Source: a virus
Length of the DNA: 40,844 bases
IMG/VR virus record: IMGVR_UViG_3300003314_000007
Coordinates: 1 to 40,844 of that record
Reading direction: 5' to 3' (one strand)
The notes below the pieces were generated by a model. The model was not told the DNA's origin. It saw only the letters and a list, made by a program, of their open reading frames with translations, and did no database searches. Of this stretch, positions 31,646-38,273 are shown in pieces (positions within the stretch are counted from its first letter, which is position 1; each line of letters starts with the position of its first letter). The translations under genes were made by a program, and so were the position numbers.

Positions 31646-31717
31646 GAAACTATATCCGTAATACAATCGTAAGGTATAAGCAATAAACGAAATTATATCG
31701 AAAAGGGAGCGAAGGTT

Positions 31718-32356
31718 ATGAATAATATAACGAAGATGTGGGCGGCTAGTTTACTCGTAGTTTTCGGTGTTCTTACGGGATGTGGCGAAGAAACCACGGA
31801 AGAAACGAAAGACGTTGAAGCGGAAGAAACTTCGGCAACAACGAAAGAGACGTCGAAGGAAACTTCAGAAACTCAGGAAGAGGACGTCAATAACGAAGAA
31901 AAAGATACGGAGAAAAAGGAACCGCCTAAAACATTGAAACAACGGTTAACTGATTCAATAAACAAAAGCGTAGGTAAAAGTACAAACTTCGGAACGGACC
32001 GCATAAAAGAAATTGAAATAAACGATCATGCCGGAACGGAAAAAGAAGATGACGTGATTGTCTTAGCGAGACTTAGAGCGGATAACAACTTCTCTTCTAA
32101 TTCAATCAGAACCGGAATACTTTACGACACTAACGAGGTCCTTCAAACGATATTTGAAAACGAGGAAGTATCTGAAGTAGTTGTCTTTTGGAACTTTCCG
32201 CTAACAGATGAGTATGGAAACGAAAGTGACGGAGTTGTTGCGAAAATAGGGATGACAAAAGAAATAGCCGATAAAATTAACTGGAAGAACTTTAATATCG
32301 ATAATTACGAAAGTGTTGCGGAACAGTTTAATCTTCATCCGGATATGAGAAACTAA
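31718..32356 (+). CDS. Prophage lipoprotein
   Basis: A 212-residue lipoprotein. The signal segment (about 6-19) ends in the lipobox LTGC with Cys22. A disordered Glu/Thr/Lys linker follows (23-70) and then a folded domain (about 70-212) with strands such as DVIVLARLRAD and EVVVFWNFPLTDEYGN. It has AAGGGAG before the ATG, and TATAAT boxes near 31628 and 31640 suggest its own promoter, so it looks like a lysogenic-conversion gene. Surface lipoproteins of temperate phages, such as Ltp of TP-J34, can block DNA entry by related phages; that role is a hypothesis here. Confidence 0.82.
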   Translation: MNNITKMWAASLLVVFGVLTGCGEETTEETKDVEAEETSATTKETSKETSETQEEDVNNEEKDTEKKEPPKTLKQRLTDSINKSVGKSTNFGTDRIKEIEINDHAGTEKEDDVIVLARLRADNNFSSNSIRTGILYDTNEVLQTIFENEEVSEVVVFWNFPLTDEYGNESDGVVAKIGMTKEIADKINWKNFNIDNYESVAEQFNLHPDMRN

Positions 32357-32387
32357 GGCGCCTTAACGGGCGTCGATTTTTTTTTTG
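32356..32387 (+). terminator. Rho-independent terminator after lipoprotein gene
   Basis: GGCGCC pairs with GGGCGTC around TTAAC, followed by GA and nine T bases. The stem is short with one G-T pair, but the T-run is long. Confidence 0.7.
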
Positions 32388-32424
32388 CCTAAATTTCGAT
32401 GTGACACGCATTATTTCGGATATG

Positions 32425-32485
32425 TCCGCATAGGCTTATATAAGCGCAGGCGCAAGCGCCGTAGCATTATAAGCTACCTGGCGGA
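32425..32485 (+). ncRNA. Cloverleaf-like structured element upstream of parM-like gene
   Basis: TCCGC (32425-32429) pairs with GCGGA (32481-32485) and AGG (32432-32434) with CCT (32477-32479). Inside are three hairpins: CTT-ATAT-AAG (32435-32444), GGCG-CAAG-CGCC (32449-32460) and GTAGC-ATTATAA-GCTAC (32461-32477, sharing one base). A T-rich tract (GCTTTTTATTTTT) follows. It could be a regulatory RNA, a single-strand origin or a recombination site; I do not recognise the class. Confidence 0.45.
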
Positions 32486-32590
32486 AAGTCTGTGCTTTTT
32501 ATTTTTACATACTTAGGACGAGTTTTCAACGATAATTACACGGAAATTTTACGAAGGACACGCATTATTCGAAAATAGCGCCCATACAAT

Positions 32591-32639
32591 GTATTACAAA
32601 CGTACTACAAGGAATTATTATGTATTACGGACGTATTAC
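32591..32639 (+). repeat. Centromere-like (parC) direct repeats
   Basis: GTATTAC or GTACTAC occurs at 32591, 32602, 32622 and 32633, that is in two pairs with 11-base spacing. They lie immediately before the parM-like start. In ParMRC systems, ParR binds 11-base or similar repeats in front of parM, both to form the centromere and to repress the operon. A longer direct repeat, GACACGCATTATT, lies further upstream at about 32403 and 32557. Confidence 0.7.
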
Positions 32640-32656
32640 GAAAGGGAGGCGTTTAA

Positions 32657-33478
32657 ATGATAGGCGGAGCAGACGGAGGGAACAATGCGGTCAAACTGGC
32701 GACCATTTACGGAACGAAACGCATGGCTTCAACGTTAGGAGAATATCGCGAAAGGCGGTTGCAGTCTAATTTCGGAGACGACGATGTTATTTACGAATAC
32801 GAAGGCGAGCGAGGATTTGCCGGCTCGCTGGCGCAAAATGAATCGGAGTTTGTACGCGAAATGATGGGCGACTCCAAGGCGCACCGAGACGCAAAGTTGC
32901 GAATACTAATCGCAATTCACCGATTTATGCCCGATAACTACATCGACTTAGTCGTCGGTCAGCCTATTTCGAAGCATACGGACGAAGAGAAGGCGAAAAT
33001 TAAGTCGATGCTGACCGGAAGGCATACGATTACAGTTAACGGTAAAGAGCGCACATTCGAAATTGAAAACGTAGAGGTTGCTGCGGAAGGTGCGGCGGTT
33101 TACTTTGCGGAACCTTTCGAAGAGGATCTATTACGGATAGTTGACGTGGGTAGTGGGACGGTAAACCTGGCGACTATTCAAAATGGAAACTTTATCGATA
33201 AAGGAAGCGACTCGTTATATTTCGGAGCAAACTCGACTAAAGCGCGAGACGTTTCCGCATTAACAAACGCCGTAATCGCAAGCACGTCGGCTATGTGGCG
33301 TCGAGAAGATACCGTTATAGTTGCCGGAGGTATTGCGAAAGAGGTATCCGATAAACTAGCTGAGCATTATCCGAATGTTAGGATCGTTAAACCACGAGTA
33401 GGTAATTCGATCGTACATCCGGTATTTGCAAACGCCGTCGGTTATTACAATATCGCTCGTAATATTTACGGAGGGTAG
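32657..33478 (+). CDS. ParM-like actin-family ATPase
   Basis: A 273-residue plasmid-type actin. Phosphate-1 motif GADGGNNAVKL (4-14), phosphate-2 motif IVDVGSGTVNLA (161-172) and the adenosine motif VIVAGGIA (220-227) are clear. It is shorter than ParM of R1 (320 residues). ParM filaments push replicated DNA molecules apart, with ParR bound to the centromere as adaptor; the small gene four bases downstream fits ParR. Its presence argues that the phage genome is kept as a plasmid in some lysogens. GGGAGGCG precedes the ATG. Confidence 0.9.
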   Translation: MIGGADGGNNAVKLATIYGTKRMASTLGEYRERRLQSNFGDDDVIYEYEGERGFAGSLAQNESEFVREMMGDSKAHRDAKLRILIAIHRFMPDNYIDLVVGQPISKHTDEEKAKIKSMLTGRHTITVNGKERTFEIENVEVAAEGAAVYFAEPFEEDLLRIVDVGSGTVNLATIQNGNFIDKGSDSLYFGANSTKARDVSALTNAVIASTSAMWRREDTVIVAGGIAKEVSDKLAEHYPNVRIVKPRVGNSIVHPVFANAVGYYNIARNIYGG

Positions 33479-33482
33479 CACT

Positions 33483-33692
33483 ATGGGAGAGCGGAAGGTT
33501 AAGCAAGTTTCGTTTAACTTAGCGGAGGAGCACGAACGAAAACTATTCGAACATGCGGAAAAGCAAGTATTTTCGAAATATGTTAAACGGCTGATTGATC
33601 GAGATTTAAACGGCGGAAACAAAAATATAGCGCCCCAGGAAGAGGCGCCGAAGGAGAGGGAAATTAAACATAATCCTAATTCATTTATTTAA
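33483..33692 (+). CDS. ParR-like ribbon-helix-helix protein
   Basis: A 69-residue protein, four bases after the parM-like stop, with GGAGG inside that gene. VKQVSFNLAEEHERKLFEH (about 6-24) followed by FSKYVKRLIDRDL is a ribbon-helix-helix pattern: one strand, then two helices. The disordered tail (about 43-69) ends HNPNSFI, a hydrophobic end that could contact the actin, as the ParR tail does. It should bind the repeats at 32591-32639. The last bases overlap the minus-strand micro-gene at 33689. Confidence 0.8.
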   Translation: MGERKVKQVSFNLAEEHERKLFEHAEKQVFSKYVKRLIDRDLNGGNKNIAPQEEAPKEREIKHNPNSFI

Positions 33693-33754
33693 CCGATAAA
33701 GGTGTTAACAGCTAATCCGATTCCGTATCCGACAATTAATGCGCCTATAAACAT
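33689..33754 (-). CDS. 21-residue hydrophobic peptide
   Basis: A minus-strand reading frame of 21 residues, MFIGALIVGYGIGLAVNTFIG, almost entirely hydrophobic and glycine-rich, which is a single membrane helix. It has a good AAGGAAG site seven bases before the ATG and converges with the ParR-like gene, overlapping it by a few bases. It may be a small membrane peptide; toxicity as in type I addiction modules is possible but there is no evidence of an antitoxin RNA. Confidence 0.4.
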   Translation of the reverse strand: MFIGALIVGYGIGLAVNTFIG

Positions 33755-33824
33755 GGAACCACTTCCTTTCTGTTATTACGCTTAGTTTTGCCGATATTTA
33801 AAAATTTATACGTGAGGTGTTCGT

Positions 33825-34175
33825 ATGAAAACGGAAACCATTAACTTCCGTGACTTCGTTAAGGACGAATGGCAACCGGAGGTCCAGAGTGATTTCGAAG
33901 TAATGAGTAAAATATTCGTTTCCGCCGGAGGTACTGCGGCGATATTACTGCCTAATACCGTATTAGCTTCCGGTGTAAGTGGCGCATTCGGGAACGTACA
34001 CGAAGCGATAATGTCCGGATTTGATGCGGGCGTAGTCCTCGTAATCATTTTCGCCGGAGCTGCGTGGGGACTCGGTCATAGATCGAAGGCAATCGAAATA
34101 TTGATCGGAGTGTGTTGCGGATATATCTTAGCGCGCCACGCCGTAGATATTCGCGATTTCTTAAAAGGAATATAG
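33825..34175 (+). CDS. VirB2/TrbC-like small membrane protein
   Basis: A 116-residue protein with a charged N terminus and three hydrophobic segments (about 29-49, 66-84 and 88-106) divided by a short basic loop (GHRSKAIE). The size, the Gly/Ala-rich first segment and the paired helices at the C terminus resemble pilin subunits of type IV secretion systems and their Gram-positive relatives. The resemblance is in topology more than residues. It starts a cluster of conjugation-like genes, followed by a basic peptide, a membrane M23 peptidase, a zinc ribbon and a large ATPase. GAGGTG precedes the ATG. Confidence 0.6.
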   Translation: MKTETINFRDFVKDEWQPEVQSDFEVMSKIFVSAGGTAAILLPNTVLASGVSGAFGNVHEAIMSGFDAGVVLVIIFAGAAWGLGHRSKAIEILIGVCCGYILARHAVDIRDFLKGI

Positions 34176-34186
34176 GAGGCGGAAAT

Positions 34187-34300
34187 ATGGCGAAAAAGAA
34201 AAAACGTAATGTATGGAGGAAGACGAAGAAAGTCGCGAGCAGGGCGAATAAAACTAGGAAAAAGGTGGAGAAGACGGCTTCGAAAGTTTGGAGGTATTAA
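34187..34300 (+). CDS. 37-residue very basic protein
   Basis: A 37-residue protein in which almost half of the residues are Lys or Arg (MAKKKKRNVWRKTKKVASR and so on), with three Trp residues and a Tyr at the end. TAGGAGG precedes the ATG and the next gene begins three bases after its stop, so it belongs to the operon. It could bind DNA, lipid head groups or wall polymers. No family is recognised. Confidence 0.6.
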   Translation: MAKKKKRNVWRKTKKVASRANKTRKKVEKTASKVWRY

Positions 34301-34302
34301 CG

Positions 34303-35025
34303 ATGAAATTCGTACTAAGCGGAGCGTTCGGTGAGTTATCGCAAGTCAGGGACGGTAAACATACCGGAATAGACTTACAGATGGAAACCGGAACTACTTT
34401 ACGAAGTTTAATGGACGGGAAGGTTTACGCAGTTCGCGATTACGGATCGGAAAATATCGGAAAGGGCGTCGTAATTAAAACGGACGACGGTAACTATCAT
34501 ATATTCGGACACATGGATAAGGTGACGGTAAGTAAAGGCGACGAAATAAACGGCGGTGACGTCATCGGACTTAGCGGAAACACTGGCGACTCGACGGGTC
34601 CTCATCTACATTTCGGCATACAAGATTCGAGCGGAAATTTTGTAGATCCTACGCAATATGGCGAAGAATTAGCGTCTATATCCGGCGATGTTCCGGGATC
34701 CGTGATAATGAGCGTTGTGAGTACCGTTGATAGTCAAGGTTTCGGCGGATGGATTCTCGATAAGTATAACAACTTCGCTGAAGGTGCGATTAATGCCGAA
34801 ATGGAGTGGGTTTTAAAGCCGATAGGACACTTCATCAAATTTCTAACGCTCGAAATGTGGGAATGGTTTGTCGCGAACTTACCGGAGATCATGGGATATA
34901 CAACGATGGCAGCCGGAGTTTTTGTGATATTATCCGCAATGGTCGGTAAAGGCGGAATGGTCAAAACGTTGGCCTGGTATTTCGGATTCTTTATATTAGC
35001 TACCTGCATTTTAGCGGGGCAGTAG
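34303..35025 (+). CDS. M23 peptidase with C-terminal membrane anchor
   Basis: A 240-residue protein. The M23 metallopeptidase domain (about 10-118) has the zinc motifs HTGID (His20, Asp24) and HLHFG (His101, His103), and an additional HIFGH at 66-70. These enzymes cut peptidoglycan cross-bridges. After a helical link come two membrane segments (about 198-215 and 221-238). There is no signal peptide, so the domain's side of the membrane is unclear. Wall-opening peptidases are standard parts of Gram-positive conjugation machines, and the neighbours fit that. GGAGG precedes the ATG. Confidence 0.85.
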   Translation: MKFVLSGAFGELSQVRDGKHTGIDLQMETGTTLRSLMDGKVYAVRDYGSENIGKGVVIKTDDGNYHIFGHMDKVTVSKGDEINGGDVIGLSGNTGDSTGPHLHFGIQDSSGNFVDPTQYGEELASISGDVPGSVIMSVVSTVDSQGFGGWILDKYNNFAEGAINAEMEWVLKPIGHFIKFLTLEMWEWFVANLPEIMGYTTMAAGVFVILSAMVGKGGMVKTLAWYFGFFILATCILAGQ

Positions 35026-35035
35026 GAGGGGTAAC

Positions 35036-35206
35036 GTGGAAAAGTTAGGCGGTATTTGCATGAATTGTCTTGAACGCTACTATAAAACTCCGGGTAGAGA
35101 ACATTATTGTTCCGAATTTTGTGAGTATAAGCACACGAAACCCATTAAAGAATTAAAAAAGAAAGTGGTGTTTTTCGAGAAATGGGGTTTTGACTATGAA
35201 AAATGA
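35036..35206 (+). CDS. Small zinc-ribbon protein
   Basis: A 56-residue protein with CMNC (8-11) and YCSEFC (24-29) cysteine pairs and a basic helical tail (KPIKELKKKVVFFEKW). It starts at GTG 35036 after AGGAGGG and overlaps the ATPase gene by 11 bases, so it is in the same operon. It is related in pattern to the minus-strand protein at 5192-5377. Small treble-clef proteins often act as nucleic-acid-binding adaptors, which would suit a partner of the ATPase, but this is inference. Confidence 0.72.
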   Translation: MEKLGGICMNCLERYYKTPGREHYCSEFCEYKHTKPIKELKKKVVFFEKWGFDYEK

Positions 35207-37745
35207 GTTGATTCATTGGCAAGTTGATAACGCAGGTGTTCCGGCTATCTATAACGGAGGGCTTCCTGCGGAACTGATTCCGAAAGTAAAGACGCCTTGG
35301 TTTAAGCGAATCAAAAACGTTAGTTGGAGCGACTTCTTTCAGATAGAAGAAAATAAAATCGTTGTCTATCGGATTGTTCCGCACACTAACGTAACCAACA
35401 ATAACAAAAGACTATGGAAAGCGATTCACAAAATGTACGAAATGTATAATAAATCGTCGTCGCGCCGGGAGAGAGAAGGCTTCAAGATAACGTATCGAGA
35501 AAAGGACTACTTTTGGTTTGATGTTTTATTCCGACAAGAAGACGGCGAAAAGAAAATCGAGTTTTACGTTTCGACTAGCGAATATCAAGCGGAGAAATTA
35601 AAACGGAAATTAGAAAATAAAATGGACGTTACGATCGAGGAAACGGAGATAGGTCGGCTAGAGGTTCCGAAGGAAAATACGATCATCCAGGAGATGAAAT
35701 ACTTAAATCACGATATATTCAGTTTGAATACGAATCAAAACGATACTAAGACGCCTATTGCCTCCGTAATGAATACGTTAGACGAACTCCAAGACGACGG
35801 AGACTTCGCGCGACTTTCGATATGTAACGAAGTAGAAGACCGACAGAAATGGATTAAGAACGCTAAGTGGGCGGTCGAAAAGTTGAACAAAGGAAATGTT
35901 CCGCAAAGGGCGAACGTCAGCACCAAGAAAGTTTCGGCGGCATTTAAAACGGGGCTGACCGGACTCATCAACGAAGTTAACGATCTCCTCGTCGATACCT
36001 TCCAGGCGATAACGAACGTATTCTTCGAAAGCGACAAGGCGTTCAAGAAGGATAAGGTTATCGAAAAAGGATACGGACTCGAAGACGAAATATCCGCAAC
36101 TAAGCGAACGAACGCCAGCATCGAAAAGGTAAACGCTCCTACGTTCAAGTCTCGAATTAGAGTGGCGGCGCACAGCCGGGATAAATTGACGAGAGAAACA
36201 ATAGGCGAAACCTTGTCGCTGTCTATAAGCGAGTTAGCGGAAAATAACGAACTGCATGGCGTTAAGATAAAGTTTAATGGGCGGCGGGTAGAAGTAATCG
36301 ACGAAATGAATACACTCAAATTATCGAAGCGCTCGAAGTTTGATGGCGATGTCAACTTAATTTCATCGGACGAAATGAATAAACTTGCGCTACAGATGCC
36401 GAATAAAGAATTGCAGCGGAGGTACGAGGACGCCCTTAACGTTAAGAAGCGCGTTGAAACGAACATTCCGACGGTGCTGCAAGACAAACGTAATTTACTC
36501 ATCGGCCACTCCGAATACAAAGACCGCGAAATTCCGGTCGGGCTGCCCGCACATATGAAGGAAGAGTTTTATTGCGGCTATACATTCATCGGAAAACAAG
36601 GCGCCGGTAAGGATAACTCGATTCAAAACTTCGTCTATCATGGCGCTATGAATCACAATATCTCCTTCGTAATTCCAGATTGGATATGTCAGGAAGGTCC
36701 GAAAGGTATGGCGGACGGAATACGCGATTTATTGCCTACCGAGAAAATCATCGACATCGACCTGGCGAATGAGGAATATATTACGCCGATGGACTTAACG
36801 GAGGTAGTCGAAAAGTTAGGACGGCAAGGAGCGAGTAGGTTTGGCGACGAAATGATCGACTTTATGGATATGTACGACTTACCGAGGGCGAAGCGCTATT
36901 TACGGACGGCTTCGAAAGCGAGCGGAGGTTCGTTGTATAATATCAAGCGGATTATAGAAGACGAGGAATTTCGAGAGGAAACGGTAGATAGCCTGAGATC
37001 GAAAGGTAACGTAAGAGTAGCGGACGAATTAGAAGGATGGGGAACGAACGAAGAGTTGAAGAGTAAAGCGGATCCGATACTCAGCCGACTCGACGACTTT
37101 TTCGGGAATGACTTACTGTATGACGTATTTTCGCAACCACCTCGCCCTGAAGTTAATTTCGAAAAGTGGATGAAGGAAGGCAAGGTTATTATATTACGAA
37201 TGCCGAAACGGAAGATAGGTCCGGCAGCTGCTACGTTGTCACATTGGATAATATTGAAAGTGTTAATGACGCGGCTACTGATGAGCGACGAAGATAAGGA
37301 ACGACACGGCTGCTTTATGGTTTTCAATGAGCCGGAGCAAGTCGAGTCGAAAGGTATGAGCGAGTTAATGGGGCGAATAGCAACGGAAGGTCGTAAGGAG
37401 CGGTTAGGATCTATATTCGCGTTCCACCATTGGAATAAATTAGATACGCGCCTTCAAGATAACCTTATGGCGGGCGGAGTTAATCAGTTCCTTTTCGCCA
37501 ACGATTACAAGAAGACGTTCGAACTGGCGGAGGAACGACTTAAACCTACTTTCGAAATAGAGGATGCCCTCCAAACTCCGAAACACTACGCCATTGCGAT
37601 GCTGAATACGAAGGAAGCGTTACCCGCGTTTATGGTGCATATGCTTCCGCCAATCCCCGACAAAGAGCGATTTGATAACTCGCATTTAACGAAGGAACAC
37701 GCACGGAAATACGGACGACACTGGGAAGAATTGCAGAAGTTGTGA
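35196..37745 (+). CDS. VirB4/VirD4-like DNA-translocase ATPase
   Basis: An 849-residue ATPase of the HerA/FtsK/VirD4 class. The N-terminal 460 residues have no membrane helix and include an alpha-beta part like VirB4 (FYVSTSEYQAEKLKRKL). The motor domain starts near 455: the Walker A loop FIGKQGAGKDN (465-475) has Asp where Ser/Thr is usual, and the Walker B-like strand CFMVFNEP has Asn-Glu in place of Asp-Glu. Later text (IFAFHHWNKLDTRLQDNL, VNQFLFANDYKKTFELAE) is characteristic of coupling proteins. It may pump DNA during conjugation-like transfer. The start is ATG 35196; an in-frame TTG lies two codons upstream. Confidence 0.8.
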   Translation: MKNELIHWQVDNAGVPAIYNGGLPAELIPKVKTPWFKRIKNVSWSDFFQIEENKIVVYRIVPHTNVTNNNKRLWKAIHKMYEMYNKSSSRREREGFKITYREKDYFWFDVLFRQEDGEKKIEFYVSTSEYQAEKLKRKLENKMDVTIEETEIGRLEVPKENTIIQEMKYLNHDIFSLNTNQNDTKTPIASVMNTLDELQDDGDFARLSICNEVEDRQKWIKNAKWAVEKLNKGNVPQRANVSTKKVSAAFKTGLTGLINEVNDLLVDTFQAITNVFFESDKAFKKDKVIEKGYGLEDEISATKRTNASIEKVNAPTFKSRIRVAAHSRDKLTRETIGETLSLSISELAENNELHGVKIKFNGRRVEVIDEMNTLKLSKRSKFDGDVNLISSDEMNKLALQMPNKELQRRYEDALNVKKRVETNIPTVLQDKRNLLIGHSEYKDREIPVGLPAHMKEEFYCGYTFIGKQGAGKDNSIQNFVYHGAMNHNISFVIPDWICQEGPKGMADGIRDLLPTEKIIDIDLANEEYITPMDLTEVVEKLGRQGASRFGDEMIDFMDMYDLPRAKRYLRTASKASGGSLYNIKRIIEDEEFREETVDSLRSKGNVRVADELEGWGTNEELKSKADPILSRLDDFFGNDLLYDVFSQPPRPEVNFEKWMKEGKVIILRMPKRKIGPAAATLSHWIILKVLMTRLLMSDEDKERHGCFMVFNEPEQVESKGMSELMGRIATEGRKERLGSIFAFHHWNKLDTRLQDNLMAGGVNQFLFANDYKKTFELAEERLKPTFEIEDALQTPKHYAIAMLNTKEALPAFMVHMLPPIPDKERFDNSHLTKEHARKYGRHWEELQKL

Positions 37746-37837
37746 CGAGTTTCTTCCTATTATATGGGCGCACATTTTCGGAGTTATTACGCACCGGCAC
37801 ACACAGAGGAACTCGCCTAAACTTTCGCTAAATCTCG

Positions 37838-37866
37838 TTGACATCCGACAACACCCGTGATATATT
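37838..37866 (+). promoter_or_regulatory. Consensus sigma-A promoter upstream of attP
   Basis: TTGACA (37838-37843) and TATATT (37861-37866) with a spacing of exactly 17 bases. It points toward the tRNA-Leu fragment and is well placed to transcribe the tRNA rebuilt by integration. Confidence 0.88.
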
Positions 37867-38026
37867 ATTAATTGTCCGTTGGATGCGTACGATTCGGCTT
37901 CGTAACGACTAGCTTACCGCGTGATATACCGTGCGATAATCGGTCAAGGAGCGAATAGTGCGGTGTACAACCGAATAAGACGCGGTGGGTAATCGCCCAA
38001 AACCGCGGAGTAACACTCTTCAACGT

Positions 38027-38066
38027 GCCGGTGTGGCGGAATTGGCAGACGCGCACGACTCAAAAT
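38027..38066 (+). other. attP core: 5' half of tRNA-Leu(CAA)
   Basis: Forty bases fit the first half of a Bacillus tRNA-Leu with anticodon CAA: acceptor strand GCCGGTG, D arm GGCGGAATTGGCAGACGCGC, then the 5' anticodon strand ACGA and loop CTCAAAA plus one T. After that the sequence leaves the tRNA. No T arm or 3' acceptor strand follows, so it cannot make a tRNA by itself. Adjacent to a tyrosine integrase, this is the likely crossover segment. The tRNA match is from memory of Bacillus tRNA sequences. Confidence 0.82.
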
Positions 38067-38117
38067 TACGCTAACTTGGCGTTACTTAATTCCGATAGCT
38101 TAAACGTTGATATAACG

Positions 38118-38150
38118 GGCGATTCTCGACAAGAGGGTCGCCTTTTTTGC
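38118..38150 (+). terminator. Strong terminator between attP and integrase
   Basis: Ten paired bases, GGCGATTCTC (38118-38127) with GAGGGTCGCC (38133-38142), including two G-T pairs, loop GACAA, and six T bases. It should stop both transcripts arriving from the phage promoter and, after integration, from the host tRNA promoter. Confidence 0.85.
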
Positions 38151-38273
38151 GTTTTTATACGGCTCATTGCGTACGATTTCGTCGTATCACGGAATTTTGT
38201 GCGATGCGCGTGCGACTCAACTCCGCCTTGCTCCAGCGGACGTGATACCGAAAATTGGAGGAGGCGCCAAAAG

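Larger units (their letters stand above)
37746..38273. other. Attachment region between ATPase and integrase genes
   Basis: A 528-base non-coding region holding, in order, a sigma-A promoter (37838-37866), about 160 bases of leader with short inverted repeats such as CGCGGT/ACCGCG, a 40-base 5' tRNA-Leu fragment (38027-38066) and a strong terminator (38118-38150), then the integrase ribosome binding site. A reading frame that runs from 38025 into integrase is an artefact of translating the tRNA fragment. Confidence 0.75.

Noticed and set aside
32425-32500. Cyclic-di-GMP or other known riboswitch
   Set aside because: The conserved core bases I know for the common classes are absent; only the stem layout is suggestive.
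32657-33478. Host MreB or FtsA gene
   Set aside because: At 273 residues with a ParR-like partner and upstream repeats it fits plasmid segregation actins better.
35735-36520. 261-codon open frame on the minus strand
   Set aside because: Shadow of the translocase gene; serine and phenylalanine-rich nonsense composition and no start signals.
38027-38110. Complete tRNA-Leu gene
   Set aside because: Only the 5' half up to the anticodon loop is present; no 3' anticodon strand, T arm or acceptor strand can be found downstream.
38025-38273. N-terminal extension of integrase beginning PVWRNWQTRTTQ
   Set aside because: It is a translation of the tRNA-Leu fragment and a terminator; the true start at 38274 has a GGAGGAGG site.
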